From Falsiphaeobacter marinintestinus (lineage in GTDB: Bacteria > Pseudomonadota > Alphaproteobacteria > Rhodobacterales > Rhodobacteraceae), in contig NZ_VOGO01000006.1 in NCBI RefSeq assembly GCF_007923355.1, positions 62,001-126,000 on the forward strand: a DNA stretch of 64,000 bases, given 5' to 3'. Within the stretch, counting starts at the first letter, position 1. Each line of letters starts with the position of its first letter. Below are positions 42,504 through 51,963 of this stretch, in pieces. The notes under the pieces were generated by a model. The model did not search any database, had not been told where the DNA came from, and saw nothing but the letters and a program-made list of their open reading frames with translations. The translations under genes and the position numbers were made by a program.

Positions 42504-42749
42504 TTATCCTCCGGTCATTGGCGGGAAAAACGCCACTTCCCGCACGCCTTTTAGGGGGGCGTCAAAATCGCTGAGATCCTGATCCAACGCGACGCGCAGG
42601 GCGCTGAGGTCTTCAAACGCTGCGGCATACCGATCTTCGCGGGCGCGCAGTTCCTCAATCAGGTCGGCGACAGTCGCAGCCTGTGTATCGACCTGCTCGC
42701 GCGGAAGGCCGATACGTTCGCGAACCCAGGCGAAATACAGAACATCCAT
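42504..42749 (-). CDS. moaD: Molybdopterin synthase sulfur-carrier subunit
   Basis: The 81-residue ubiquitin-like protein ends in Gly-Gly (PPMTGG), the residue pair that is adenylated and thiocarboxylated for sulfur transfer. It starts in a one-base overlap with the pgsA stop (TGATG) and is followed by moaE. Confidence 0.94.
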   Translation of the reverse strand: MDVLYFAWVRERIGLPREQVDTQAATVADLIEELRAREDRYAAAFEDLSALRVALDQDLSDFDAPLKGVREVAFFPPMTGG

Positions 42750-43414
42750 CAGCGCGTCTCCTTCAGGTATGGCAGGGCCTTGCGCAGGTAATCAAAGCCA
42801 GTGATCAGCGTCAGCGCGGCTGCCAGCCACAACAGACCAAGCCCGACCCAACCGGTAATGTCCATACCGACCAATTTCCAACGCAACCCGTGCAGATCCT
42901 CAACACGGCCCGACAAGATGTCATCAATCAGTTGCGGATCCATCCCATAAGCCGACATGCCAAGGTAATGTTCAAAGATGCCTTGCGAAAACAGAACCGC
43001 AATGGCGACCATCTGGGCGGTTGTTTTCCATTTGGCCAGCGGTGTGACTTTCAATGTGCCCGCCGTGTCCCCCAGATATTCGCGCAAGCCGGATACAAAA
43101 ACCTCGCGAAACAGTATGAACGTGGCTGGCAGCACCAGCCAGGGCGACATTGACGAATACCCGACAATCACCATCAGGGCGATGATCACCATCGCTTTGT
43201 CAGCGATGGGGTCCAGCATGGTACCGATCTTTGTTTCCTGTCGCCAGGCGCGGGCAAGATACCCATCAAACCAGTCGGTGATCGAAGCCCCTAGAAACAG
43301 AACCAGTGCGAACCAGTCAGCATAGGGTCGTTCGAAATACAAAAACATGATCGCAATGCCAGGGGCCGCGATCAGGCGCAGGGTCGTGAGGATATTTGGA
43401 AGGTTCCATTGCAT
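42749..43414 (-). CDS. pgsA: CDP-diacylglycerol--glycerol-3-phosphate 3-phosphatidyltransferase
   Basis: The 221-residue membrane enzyme makes phosphatidylglycerol phosphate. The CDP-alcohol phosphotransferase signature (DG-x2-AR-x8-G-x3-D-x3-D) is present as DGYLARAWRQETKIGTMLD followed by PIADK. About five helices are seen. It follows uvrC after 79 bases and precedes moaD and moaE in the same direction, a gene order found in other Rhodobacterales. Confidence 0.95.
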   Translation of the reverse strand: MQWNLPNILTTLRLIAAPGIAIMFLYFERPYADWFALVLFLGASITDWFDGYLARAWRQETKIGTMLDPIADKAMVIIALMVIVGYSSMSPWLVLPATFILFREVFVSGLREYLGDTAGTLKVTPLAKWKTTAQMVAIAVLFSQGIFEHYLGMSAYGMDPQLIDDILSGRVEDLHGLRWKLVGMDITGWVGLGLLWLAAALTLITGFDYLRKALPYLKETR

Positions 43415-43493
43415 GGTGGATTCCTAACCCGGATGTGAGAGGTTTGAAAGCGCAAGCCACATGGCCGGGTGCTGCGGGTCCAGGGGCATGGTG

Positions 43494-45371
43494 TCACCCT
43501 TTGTCATGGAAAAAGTCATAGATCGTTTCGGCCAGCGCGCTTGAGACGCCATCGACAGCTTTCAGGTCCACCAGATTGGCGCGGCTGACTGCCTTGGCGC
43601 TTCCGAAATGCTTCAGCAAGGCGCGTTTGCGGGTGGCGCCGACACCGGGCACTTCGTCCAGCGGATTGGCCACCAGAGCCTTGGACCGTTTCGCGCGATG
43701 TGTCCCGATGGCAAAGCGGTGCGCCTCGTCCCGCAGGCGCTGAACAAAGTACAACACGGGATCGTTGTGGCGCAGGGCAAAGGGCCTTTGACCCAGTCGG
43801 TAGAATTCTTCTTTGCCGGCGTCCCGGTCAACACCTTTGGCAACCCCGACCATCGGGATGTCCTGCACGCCATGTGCTTGCATGATCCCGGCCACGGCGC
43901 TGACCTGACCGGCTCCGCCGTCGATCAGCAGCAGGTCGGGCCACAGCCCCTTGTCGCGGTCCGGGTCTTCTTTCAGAAGCCGGGTGAAGCGGCGGTTCAG
44001 AACTTCTTTCATCATGCCAAAGTCGTCGCCGGGGGTCAGGTCATCACCACGGATGTTGAACTTGCGATAGGCGTTCTTGGTGAACCCTTCCGGCCCGGCC
44101 ACGATCATCGCGCCGACTGCATTGGTGCCCTGGATGTGCGAGTTGTCGTAAACCTCGATCCTGTTCGGCGGACCGTCCAGACCGAAGGCATCGGCCACTC
44201 CACGCAGCAGTTTGGCCTGCGTCGCGCTTTCCGACATACGCCGGGCAAGTGATTCACGTGCGTTTCGAAGTGCCCCCGACATCAGTTCGGCCTTTTCGCC
44301 GCGCTGTGGCACCAGTATTTCGACCTTGCGCCCGGCTTTCTCGCTGAGCGCGGTCTGCATCAGGTCTTCGTTCTCGATCGCGTCGGACAAGAGCAACTGA
44401 CGGGGCGGTTCCTTGTTGTCATAGAATTGACCAAGGAACGCCTCCATCACTTCGGCGGCAGAAATATCGGTTCCGGCCCGCGGATAGAAATCCCGGTTAC
44501 CCCAGTTCTGGTTCGCCCGGATAAAGAACACCTGCACACAGGCCTGCCCGCTTTCCATGTGCAGGGCGATGATATCGGCCTCGGTCACGCCACGCGGATT
44601 GATGCCCTGACTGGATTGCACCATGGTCAGCGCGCGGATCCGGTCGCGCAGGGCAGCAGCGCGTTCGAATTCCATCCCGTCTGACGCCTCTTGCATCTGC
44701 CGGGCCAGATCCTCTTGCACCTTGGTGGAGCGTCCTGACAGAAACCGTTCGGCGTCGCGCACGCTTTTGGCGTAGTCGGCTTCTGAAATCAGCCCGACGC
44801 ACGGGGCCGAACAGCGTTTGATCTGATGCAAAAGGCAGGGCCGGGTGCGGCTGTCGAACATCGAATCCGAACAGTTGCGCAACAGGAAAGCCTTTTGCAG
44901 CTGGTTCAGCGTTCGGTTTACGGCATCGGCACTGGCGAAGGGACCGAAATAGGCCCCTTTTTCCTTTCGGGCGCCGCGGTGCTTCTTGATCTGAGCAAAG
45001 GCCTGACCGGTCGTAACAAGAATGTTGGGAAAGCTTTTGTCGTCGCGCAACAGCACGTTGTACTTCGGCTTCAGCTGCTTGATCAGGTTCTGCTCAAGCA
45101 GCAGCGCTTCTGTTTCCGTCCGTGTGGTCAGGAACATCATCTTCGACGTGTCACGGATCATGCGATCGATACGCCCGCTATGCCCACCGGGTCTGGCATA
45201 GTTGGACACCCGGGCCTTGAGGTTTCTGGCCTTGCCGACATAGAGCACGCGGGCCTGCGCATCGAGCATCCGGTAGACGCCCGGTGAACTGTCGAGCGTC
45301 TTCAGATAGGCCTGAATACAGGCATGGCCTGTCACCTCGGGGTCGCTGCTGCTGTCAGTTTGATCGGTCAT
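43494..45371 (-). CDS. uvrC: Excinuclease ABC subunit C
   Basis: The 625-residue nucleotide excision repair nuclease makes both incisions around a lesion recognised by UvrAB. The N-terminal GIY-YIG domain starts [28 protein letters not shown] cysteine-rich [13 protein letters not shown] segment and a UVR motif ([21 protein letters not shown] in part) follow. The C-terminal endonuclease domain has [16 protein letters not shown] and [12 protein letters not shown], and helix-hairpin-helix motifs end the protein ([20 protein letters not shown]). Confidence 0.97.
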   Translation of the reverse strand: MTDQTDSSSDPEVTGHACIQAYLKTLDSSPGVYRMLDAQARVLYVGKARNLKARVSNYARPGGHSGRIDRMIRDTSKMMFLTTRTETEALLLEQNLIKQLKPKYNVLLRDDKSFPNILVTTGQAFAQIKKHRGARKEKGAYFGPFASADAVNRTLNQLQKAFLLRNCSDSMFDSRTRPCLLHQIKRCSAPCVGLISEADYAKSVRDAERFLSGRSTKVQEDLARQMQEASDGMEFERAAALRDRIRALTMVQSSQGINPRGVTEADIIALHMESGQACVQVFFIRANQNWGNRDFYPRAGTDISAAEVMEAFLGQFYDNKEPPRQLLLSDAIENEDLMQTALSEKAGRKVEILVPQRGEKAELMSGALRNARESLARRMSESATQAKLLRGVADAFGLDGPPNRIEVYDNSHIQGTNAVGAMIVAGPEGFTKNAYRKFNIRGDDLTPGDDFGMMKEVLNRRFTRLLKEDPDRDKGLWPDLLLIDGGAGQVSAVAGIMQAHGVQDIPMVGVAKGVDRDAGKEEFYRLGQRPFALRHNDPVLYFVQRLRDEAHRFAIGTHRAKRSKALVANPLDEVPGVGATRKRALLKHFGSAKAVSRANLVDLKAVDGVSSALAETIYDFFHDKG

Positions 45372-45448
45372 GATGTGGATGTATGATTCTTGCTGCCTGC
45401 CTGCAATCTTGCAAGCCCACGATCAAGAGAAAACAAATCCACCACTTC

Positions 45449-45457
45449 TGTGGATAA
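45449..45457 (-). promoter_or_regulatory. Consensus DnaA box
   Basis: TGTGGATAA on the plus strand is the perfect nine-base DnaA box TTATCCACA on the minus strand. It is isolated, with no second box nearby, so a regulatory role is more likely than an origin. Confidence 0.45.
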
Positions 45458-45503
45458 GTCTGAAGATATCTTTGGGGCAGCAGGTAATTTTCCTTGTTTT
45501 CGG

Positions 45504-45530
45504 CAGGCTTCCAGTGAGTGCCTGTTTTTT
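45504..45530 (+). terminator. Orphan plus-strand terminator
   Basis: CAGGC (45504-45508) pairs with GCCTG (45520-45524) across an 11-base loop, followed by six T. There is no coding gene upstream on this strand. Confidence 0.5.
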
Positions 45531-45535
45531 AGGCG
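45518..45535. repeat. 18-base palindromic motif, copy 2
   Basis: GTGCCTGTTTTTTAGGCG matches 15754-15771 at 17 of 18 bases. It overlaps the terminator at 45504-45530, and its second half (AGGCG) is again followed by six T. Confidence 0.45.
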
Positions 45536-45661
45536 TTTTTTCAAGCTATTGATTTAAAATGATAACTTTCTTTTCATCTGACAAGTTTATGAATTTAAAG
45601 ACATTTTTGTAACGCCTAGGTAACAGATCATTTACCAGTGCAAAACTTGACCCAGGGGCAC

Positions 45662-46444
45662 CTATTTATCAACGCCCAATACGTCGGGTGTCTGCCAACC
45701 CAGATGCTGTCCGCCATCCACGGCAAGCATCTGTCCGGTCACGCCGGGGGCATCCAGAAAGTACCCAAGGGCCGCCGTGATGTCAGCGGGGTTGGCCCCG
45801 CGACCCAGAATCGTCGCGCTGCGCTGCGCTTCGAAATGAGCCGCCGATTGCCGGTGCCCCTGCAACGTCGGGCCGGGTCCGATGCCATTGACGCGTATCG
45901 CCGGGGCCAGCGCCTGTGCCGTGGTCCGGGTCATCGCCCACAAGCCCATCTTTGCAATGGTGTAGGACATGAACTCGGGCGTCAGTTTGTGCACACGTTG
46001 GTCAAGCATGTTGATAATCAGACCGGTGGCCACGGGCTCTCCCTGCGCATCCTGGCCTGCTTTTAGCCCTTGCGCGGCCATGGCTTGCGTCAGCACAAAC
46101 GGGGCGCGCAGATTGCTTTCAATATGGCGGTCCCAGCTGTCGCGTGTCGCCGAGTGCAGATTGTCGTATTCAAAGATCGAGGCGTTGTTCACCAGACAGG
46201 TAACCGGGCCGCCCAAGGCGTGTGCAGCAGCGGGCAGAAGCGCCTGTGCTTGAGCTTCGTCCAGAAGATCCGCCTGCAACGCCACTGCGTTGCGGCCCAT
46301 TGACCGGATCTGTTGCACGACATCGTTGGCGTCGTCCGCAGAGCTGGCATAGTGGACAGCAACATCATGTCCACGTTGCGCCAGATACAGCGCCATCGCG
46401 CGACCCAGTCGGATGCCAGCGCCGGTCACAAGGCTGCGTGTCAT
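45662..46444 (-). CDS. Short-chain dehydrogenase, FolM/pteridine-reductase-like
   Basis: The 260-residue SDR has the cofactor motif TGAGIRLGRAMA, matching the TGxxxRxG variant of pteridine reductases and FolM rather than the common TGxxxGxG. It also has NNASIF, the catalytic YTIAK and the family stretch RVNGIGPGPTLQGHRQS. Likely reaction: NADPH-dependent reduction of dihydromonapterin or dihydrofolate. It is the last gene of a minus-strand run with the antiporter, 24 bases after it. No folate genes adjoin, so the substrate stays inferred. Confidence 0.82.
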   Translation of the reverse strand: MTRSLVTGAGIRLGRAMALYLAQRGHDVAVHYASSADDANDVVQQIRSMGRNAVALQADLLDEAQAQALLPAAAHALGGPVTCLVNNASIFEYDNLHSATRDSWDRHIESNLRAPFVLTQAMAAQGLKAGQDAQGEPVATGLIINMLDQRVHKLTPEFMSYTIAKMGLWAMTRTTAQALAPAIRVNGIGPGPTLQGHRQSAAHFEAQRSATILGRGANPADITAALGYFLDAPGVTGQMLAVDGGQHLGWQTPDVLGVDK

Positions 46445-46468
46445 GAAATGCTCCGTCCCCAGGGGCCG

Positions 46469-47416
46469 TCAGATCAGGACGGCAATCACATATGTTGCAT
46501 ATAGAATGGTCAGCGCAAATCCCCAGCTCCGCGTGATATCTACGCGGAAGAAAACGAACGGGATCAAAAGCAGCGATGAGGCCAGCATGACCCACAAGTC
46601 GAACCGGATGAAACCGGGGTCGACGGGGATATTGCCGAACATCGTCGCGATCCCGACAATGGCCAAAAGATTGAACATGTTCGACCCGATGACATTGCCC
46701 AGTGCAACGTCTGCCTGCCGTCGGAGCGCGGCCATCACAGTGGTGGCCAGCTCAGGCAACGACGTGCCGACAGCGACCAGCGTCAGCCCGATTACGGTTT
46801 CTGTGACGCCATAGGTCCGCGCGATGACGGATGCGTTTTCCACCAGCAGGTTGGCACCCAAGGGCAGGCCGATCAGTCCAAGCACCAGATAAACCGCGAT
46901 CCGCCAATAGGGCATATCGGGGTCCGCTTCGTCCAGCGTTTCCAGATCATCAGGCTCGCCGGCGCGGCGATGTGCCAGGGCCTCGCGAAAGGCGTCGGCA
47001 AGAACAAAAAACAAAGCTGCAAGAAGGATCACACCGCTGACTATTGTCAGCGTCCCGCAGAGCGCCAGACCGATAAACAGGACCGTGGCCAACAACATAA
47101 AGATATATGTCTTGCGTGTGTTGCATTCGCTGGTGTGCAGCGTTGCCATGATGGCCGGAATGCCCAGCACCATCAGGATATTGGCCGTGTTCGATCCGAC
47201 CACGTTGCCCAGGGCAATCCCGGGGGCATTGTCCTGTACCGCTTTGATCGCGATCAGCAGTTCAGGCGCCGACGTACCGAACGCGACGATTGTCAGGCTC
47301 ACGATCAGGGCAGGAACACCCAAACGCAGGCTGAGGTTTACGGCCCCCCGAACCAAAGCGTCACCGGCCAGCAGCAGGATGACCAGCCCCAAAGCGGAAA
47401 AGAGCCATGCGCTCAT
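46469..47416 (-). CDS. Calcium/sodium antiporter (CaCA, YrbG-like)
   Basis: The 315-residue membrane protein has about ten helices with the two inverted alpha-repeats of cation/Ca2+ exchangers: IVAFGTSAPELLIAI with ALGNVVGSNTANILMVLG, and LVAVGTSLPELATTVMAAL with ALGNVIGSNMFNLLAIVG. The paired glutamates of GTSxPEL are the ion-binding residues. A charged cytoplasmic loop (AHRRAGEPDDLETLDEADPD) separates the halves. Four-base overlap with the upstream microprotein gene. Confidence 0.92.
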   Translation of the reverse strand: MSAWLFSALGLVILLLAGDALVRGAVNLSLRLGVPALIVSLTIVAFGTSAPELLIAIKAVQDNAPGIALGNVVGSNTANILMVLGIPAIMATLHTSECNTRKTYIFMLLATVLFIGLALCGTLTIVSGVILLAALFFVLADAFREALAHRRAGEPDDLETLDEADPDMPYWRIAVYLVLGLIGLPLGANLLVENASVIARTYGVTETVIGLTLVAVGTSLPELATTVMAALRRQADVALGNVIGSNMFNLLAIVGIATMFGNIPVDPGFIRFDLWVMLASSLLLIPFVFFRVDITRSWGFALTILYATYVIAVLI

Positions 47417-47595
47417 GACTTGCCCCCACGTTTACCGATGTGCCCGCAACTGCAGGGCCCCTTGCCAATCCGAAACCGGCGGCATTTCGGGCACCGGGCA
47501 GACTCCAGCTTGCCTTGCCCGGGAAACCGGTACTTGCCAAGCATTGCCAGCACGGCCATGACCGCCAGAAACAGAAGGACAATCTTATAGATCAC
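47413..47595 (-). CDS. Sixty-residue membrane-anchored zinc-ribbon microprotein
   Basis: A GTG start one base after the peptidase stop gives a protein with one transmembrane helix (YKIVLLFLAVMAVLAMLG) and a C-terminal four-cysteine ribbon CPKC...CSC with CPKCRRFRIGKGPCSCG, followed by a basic tail. Three or four cysteines plus a histidine could bind Zn. The stop overlaps the antiporter start (ATGA). The position between an S49 peptidase and an antiporter is compact, so it is a real gene rather than a by-product, but its function is unknown. Confidence 0.75.
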   Translation of the reverse strand: MIYKIVLLFLAVMAVLAMLGKYRFPGQGKLESARCPKCRRFRIGKGPCSCGHIGKRGGKS

Positions 47596-47596
47596 G

Positions 47597-48394
47597 TCAG
47601 AGGCCGAAACGTGCGAAAGCCGCGCGCTCCTCGATACCCGCGACGCCGTCCTGCACCAGTTGCGCGCCAAAACGCGACAGCAATGGGCGACGCATGCTAT
47701 AGCGACTGAACTGAACCTTGTCGCCGAACAGTTCGACCATTTTGGGCTTTAGATGTGCAATTCCGTCGATCAGCCCGACGTCAATCGCGCGTTTGGCCAA
47801 AAAGATCTCGCCGGTAAACAGGTCGGACTTGTCATCCAGCTTGTCGCCGCGTCGGGTTTTGACCTGAGTGATGAAATTTTCGTGAATGTCGCCAAGAATG
47901 ACTTTCAGTCGCTCGACGTCCTGAGGGTTTTCGGGGCGGAACGGATCAAGCTGGGATTTGCTGTCGCCAGCCGTATACACTCGACGCTCGATCCCTTGAC
48001 GGGCCAGGAAGATATGCGCCCCGAAGCTGGACGAAATCACACCGATAGATCCAAGGATCGAACTGTCATCTGCCCAGATTTCGTCGGCGGCCGAGGCCAG
48101 CCAATAACCGCCCGAAGCGGCCACATCTTCGACGAAGGCATAAACCGGGACATTCAGTTCTTCCGAAAGTCTCCGGATGCGCGCGCCGATCAGCGAAGAT
48201 TGAACAGGCGATCCGCCGGGCGAATTGATTTCCAGCGCAACGGCTTTGGGCTTGCCCCTGCGAAAGGCCTTTTCCAACAGCGGAGCCAGCGCGGCATCGC
48301 TTAACGATTTGGGACCGCTCATGCCGATCGTGCCGGACAGGCGAACGATCGAGACCAGCGGCGGGTTCTTGAGGAAAGGTAGACGCAGCTTCAT
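47597..48394 (-). CDS. S49-family signal peptide peptidase (SohB/SppA-like)
   Basis: The 265-residue serine peptidase has ALEINSPGGSPVQS and VEDVAASGGYWLASAADEI, with the nucleophile serine in AASGG, and the likely catalytic lysine in AGDSKSQLDPFRP. Such enzymes degrade signal peptides and membrane protein fragments. There is no long N-terminal membrane helix, only a short hydrophobic start, so it may associate peripherally. ATG 48394 is chosen; a GTG at 48415 would add seven residues. Confidence 0.9.
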   Translation of the reverse strand: MKLRLPFLKNPPLVSIVRLSGTIGMSGPKSLSDAALAPLLEKAFRRGKPKAVALEINSPGGSPVQSSLIGARIRRLSEELNVPVYAFVEDVAASGGYWLASAADEIWADDSSILGSIGVISSSFGAHIFLARQGIERRVYTAGDSKSQLDPFRPENPQDVERLKVILGDIHENFITQVKTRRGDKLDDKSDLFTGEIFLAKRAIDVGLIDGIAHLKPKMVELFGDKVQFSRYSMRRPLLSRFGAQLVQDGVAGIEERAAFARFGL

Positions 48395-48510
48395 CCAGCC
48401 GATGTAGAATGCCACCCGCCGACAAACAAGGTACGCGGGCAGTCTGAATTGCCCGTGTCACAAAAATCACGGAACGTCAGGCAAATTTGCAACGCACCAT
48501 GGCCGGATTA

Positions 48511-49272
48511 TTACCCGCGCAAGCGCCAGCCGGTTTTGAAGATCCACCAGATTACGGCCAGGCAGGTGCAAAGGAACAGCGCGATTGCCGCAAGGCTGAA
48601 GCCGATGGAGACATCTGCCATGCCAAAAAACGACCAGCGGAATCCCGAGATCAGATAGACAACGGGATTGAACAGGGTAACGGTTTGCCAGACCGGCGGC
48701 AGCATCGAGATCGAATAGAACGATCCGCCCAGAAAAACCAATGGCGTGACGATCAGAAGCGGCACCAGTTGCAACTGCTCAAAATTCCCGGCCCAGATAC
48801 CAAGGATAAAGCCCAGCAAGGCAAAGCTGAGGCAGGTCAAAACCAGAAAGGCGACCATGGCGACAGGATGCGCGATGGTGAAATCGACGAACAGCGACGC
48901 CGTGAACAGGATCACGCAGCCGATGAACAGCGCCTTAGTCGCGGCGGCGCCGACATATCCGAGGACGATTTCCAGAAAGCTGATCGGCGCCGAAAGCAGT
49001 TCATAAACGGTACCGATGAACTTTGGGAAATAGATCCCGAAAGATGCGTTTGAAATCGACTGGGTGATCACCGACAGCATGACCAGACCCGGCACGATGA
49101 AGGCGCCATAGCTGACCCCTTCGACCTGATCGATGCGGCTGCCGATGGCGGCGCCAAAGACGACGAAGTACAGCGATGTCGACAGAACCGGCGACAGGAA
49201 GCTTTGCATGAGCGTGCGGAAAAAACGCGCCATTTCGAAACGATAGATTGCGGCAACGGCTGTCCAGTTCAT
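48511..49272 (-). CDS. ABC-2 type export permease (YadH-like)
   Basis: The 253-residue membrane protein has six helices and the ABC-2 family motif [28 protein letters not shown] in part. It forms an exporter with the ATPase gene, whose stop it overlaps by four bases. The YadGH branch has no firmly known substrate; drug, polysaccharide or lipid export are all proposed for relatives. Confidence 0.9.
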   Translation of the reverse strand: MNWTAVAAIYRFEMARFFRTLMQSFLSPVLSTSLYFVVFGAAIGSRIDQVEGVSYGAFIVPGLVMLSVITQSISNASFGIYFPKFIGTVYELLSAPISFLEIVLGYVGAAATKALFIGCVILFTASLFVDFTIAHPVAMVAFLVLTCLSFALLGFILGIWAGNFEQLQLVPLLIVTPLVFLGGSFYSISMLPPVWQTVTLFNPVVYLISGFRWSFFGMADVSIGFSLAAIALFLCTCLAVIWWIFKTGWRLRG

Positions 49273-50198
49273 GGCTTACCCTCTGATACCAGTCCGACGA
49301 AAATATCCTCAAGACTGCTTTGCTGCGTATTCACATCGGTCAAAACCAGTCCCGACTGGGCGACATCGTTCAGCAGGCGCGTGATCCCTGTACGTTCGGC
49401 CCGAATATCATATGTATAGATCAGGCTGCGCCCGTCCTTGCCCAGGTCAAGATTGTAATCGGCCAGAGCAGCCGGGACAGCGTCCAAAGCCGCGCTCAGG
49501 TGCACTTCCAGTTGTTTCTGCCCCATCCGGCCCATCAGCGCGTCTTTGTCTTCGACCAGCAGCAATTCACCGTTGTTGATCACGCCGACGCGGTCGGCAA
49601 TGGCTTCAGCCTCTTCGATGTAGTGCGTGGTCAGGATGATCGTGACGCCGTCTTTTTTCAGCTCGTCGACGATGTCCCACATGTCCTTTCGCAGTTCGAC
49701 ATCGACGCCAGCGGTAGGTTCATCAAGAAACAGAACACGGGGTTCATGGGCCAGCGCCTTGGCGATCAGCACGCGGCGTTTCATCCCGCCCGACAATTCC
49801 TTTATCGAGCTGTCCTTCTTGTCCCACAAAGACAGGCGGCGCAGAATGTTTTCGACGAGTGCATCATCAGTTGGTTTGCCGAACAGCCCGCGCGAAAAGC
49901 GCACGGTATTGCGCACCTTTTCAAAGGGCTCCAGTGCGACTTCCTGCGGCACCAGACCAATCAGGCTTCGGGCTGCACGAAAATCTGTCAGGATGTCATG
50001 CCCGCCGACAGTCACCGTGCCCGCGCTTGGGGTGGTAATGCCGCAAATGGTCGAGATCAGGGTTGTCTTGCCTGCGCCATTAGGCCCGAGAAGGGCAAGA
50101 ATTTCGCCCTCCTCAATATCGAGTGAGACACCTTTGAGTGCCTCGAACCCGCCCGCATAGACTTTGCGCAGGTCCTGAATGGACAGGATCGCCGTCAT
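49269..50198 (-). CDS. ABC transporter ATPase (YadG-like)
   Basis: The 309-residue protein has Walker [10 protein letters not shown], signature [10 protein letters not shown], Walker [14 protein letters not shown] and the H-loop TTHYIEEAE. The C-terminal 80 residues after the ATPase core are a typical extension in this branch. It pairs with the downstream ABC-2 permease. It is probably expressed from a promoter in 50199-50290. Confidence 0.93.
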   Translation of the reverse strand: MTAILSIQDLRKVYAGGFEALKGVSLDIEEGEILALLGPNGAGKTTLISTICGITTPSAGTVTVGGHDILTDFRAARSLIGLVPQEVALEPFEKVRNTVRFSRGLFGKPTDDALVENILRRLSLWDKKDSSIKELSGGMKRRVLIAKALAHEPRVLFLDEPTAGVDVELRKDMWDIVDELKKDGVTIILTTHYIEEAEAIADRVGVINNGELLLVEDKDALMGRMGQKQLEVHLSAALDAVPAALADYNLDLGKDGRSLIYTYDIRAERTGITRLLNDVAQSGLVLTDVNTQQSSLEDIFVGLVSEGKP

Positions 50199-50290
50199 GT
50201 TGTGCCCCCTTGAGATTTCGGGACACTAGATCACGACGCCAGCAAGGGCCACAGCACAGGTGCACATATGCCTGCGCAATGATGCAGGGA

Positions 50291-50806
50291 TCAGGCGTTG
50301 CCCGTCAGCTTCTTGAACCAGCCTTTTTTCTCGCCCTGTTCCGACGCTTCGCCCTCTTCGGACGGGCCTTCGATCTGTTCCTGAAGGTTGGTAAAGAACT
50401 GATCGGCCATCTTTTTGGCAAAGCCGTCGATCAGGCGGCTGCCCAGTTGCGCCAGCTTGCCACCGACCTTTGCGTCAACCTCGTAACTCAGGGTTGTGCC
50501 ACCGCCATCGGCAGGGGCAAGAGACACGATTGCGCCGCCCTTGGCAAAGCCTGCAGCACCGCCTTTGCCTTCGCCGGTAATGGTCAGCTTTTCGTTCTCG
50601 ACCAGATCGGACATCACGACCTGACCTTTGAACGTGGCCTTAACAGGGCCGACCTTCTGGGTGACCGTTGCGGTGTATCCGTCTTGCGGATTGCCTTCGA
50701 CGGACTGGGCGCCAGGAACGCAGGCTTTAAGGACTTCCGGGTCCAGAATGGCTGCATAGACCGTCGCAGGGTCGGCCTGAATAACGCGCTGATCGCTCAT
50801 ATGCAT
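50291..50806 (-). CDS. CoxG-like SRPBCC-family protein
   Basis: The 171-residue protein belongs to the CoxG branch of START-like proteins (ADPATVYAAILDPEVLKACVPGAQSVEG; YEVDAKVGGKLAQLGSRLIDG). In carboxydotrophs CoxG anchors or matures CO dehydrogenase. No coxMSL genes are in the window, so that role is not supported. A charged C-terminal tail (GEASEQGEKKGWFKKL) may touch the membrane. ATG 50806 has a GAGGAG site eight bases upstream. Confidence 0.85.
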   Translation of the reverse strand: MHMSDQRVIQADPATVYAAILDPEVLKACVPGAQSVEGNPQDGYTATVTQKVGPVKATFKGQVVMSDLVENEKLTITGEGKGGAAGFAKGGAIVSLAPADGGGTTLSYEVDAKVGGKLAQLGSRLIDGFAKKMADQFFTNLQEQIEGPSEEGEASEQGEKKGWFKKLTGNA

Positions 50807-50982
50807 AGCAAGGACTCCTCGTCTCATTTTCAGTCGGTGTAATCGATCACAGAATGGGGGCACAGGTACATACGACCATTTGGTGAAAAGACTACGACCA
50901 AATGGCTATGTCGCAAACAGTCATTGCTCAGGCCCCTTACCGTGATACGGCTGAAGAATGCACCACGAGGGAGGGCAGCCAC

Positions 50983-51963
50983 ATGCAAAACAGCGCGACC
51001 GCCCGGCCCGGTGCCGGGATCATCTTTGTGCTTGTCGGGATGTTGTCGATCTCGGTCAACGATATGCTGATCAAGCAATTGTCCGGTGGCTATCCGCTGC
51101 ATCAGGTGGTGTTCACCCGCTCGGCCATCGGGATCATGTTCGGCCTGTGCATGGTGCAGTTTGAAGGCGGCTGGTCGATTTTGAGAACCAAACAGCCGCT
51201 GTTGCATACTTTGCGCGGGCTGACGGTCGTGATCTCGAACATGACATTCTTCGTGGCGCTGGCTGTGTTGCCGCTGGCGGACGCCACCGCCTTGTTCTTT
51301 GCGGCCCCCTTGTTCATCACCCTGCTGTCGATCCCGATACTGGGCGAAAAGGTCGGCCCGCTTCGGATGGGGGCCGTCATTGTCGGGTTTATCGGTGTCG
51401 TCATCATGCAGCGCCCATGGGAAAGCGGCGAAGCCCTGCAGGTCAGCCGGGTTGTCCTGATGCTGCCTTTGCTGTCCGCTTTGACCTATGCGTTGCTGCA
51501 ATTGATGACCCGCAAACTGGGTGCGACGACCAAGGCGTCAGCAATGTCGGTCTACATTCAGGCGGTGTTCATCGTGGTGTCGGTGGGGTTCTTTGTGGTT
51601 GCTGGTGACGGGCGGTTTGCCGAAGGGTCAGACAGCGCAAGTGTTCAGTTCCTGCTCAGGGCCTGGGTATGGCCTGCCTCAGGCGACTGGCCATACATGA
51701 TCGGATTGGGTCTGAACTCGGCCATCATCGGATACTGCCTCAGCCAAGCTTACCGGCTGTCGGATGCGGCGACCATTGCACCGTTCGAGTATGTTGGTCT
51801 GCCCTTTGCCGTGTTCTGGGGCTGGCTGATCTGGGCCGACCTGCCGGATTGGGAGGTCTGGACCGGCATGGCCCTTATCATGGCGGCCGGGTTGTTCGTT
51901 TTCCTGCGCGAGGGTCAGAAAGCCCGCCGCATCGCGCGGGCCGAGGTCAAGGCCCGGTATTGA
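50983..51963 (+). CDS. EamA/DMT-family transporter
   Basis: The 326-residue membrane protein has ten helices in two EamA halves (residues about 10-140 and 160-300), with the motif ALAVLPLADATALFFAAPLFITLLS in parts and the second-half FEYVGLPFAVFWGWLIW. Substrate unknown; relatives export amino acids or import S-adenosylmethionine. ATG 50983 has a GGGAGGG site. Its last 17 bases overlap the convergent TAXI-like gene. Confidence 0.9.
   Translation: MQNSATARPGAGIIFVLVGMLSISVNDMLIKQLSGGYPLHQVVFTRSAIGIMFGLCMVQFEGGWSILRTKQPLLHTLRGLTVVISNMTFFVALAVLPLADATALFFAAPLFITLLSIPILGEKVGPLRMGAVIVGFIGVVIMQRPWESGEALQVSRVVLMLPLLSALTYALLQLMTRKLGATTKASAMSVYIQAVFIVVSVGFFVVAGDGRFAEGSDSASVQFLLRAWVWPASGDWPYMIGLGLNSAIIGYCLSQAYRLSDAATIAPFEYVGLPFAVFWGWLIWADLPDWEVWTGMALIMAAGLFVFLREGQKARRIARAEVKARY

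Larger units (their letters stand above)
45372..45661. other. AT-rich 290-base gap, possible small RNA locus
   Basis: No convincing reading frame. Much lower GC than its flanks, particularly 45535-45615. It holds a perfect consensus DnaA box (45449-45457), a plus-strand terminator (45504-45530) and copy 2 of an 18-base palindrome (45518-45535). Because no plus-strand gene precedes the terminator, a small RNA starting between about 45390 and 45450 is a plausible reading. Confidence 0.45.

Noticed and set aside
45372-45661. Chromosomal origin of replication
   Set aside because: Only one DnaA box was found and no dnaA, gidA, parA or other origin-linked genes; hemE is 30 kb away and its flanks contain no DnaA boxes.
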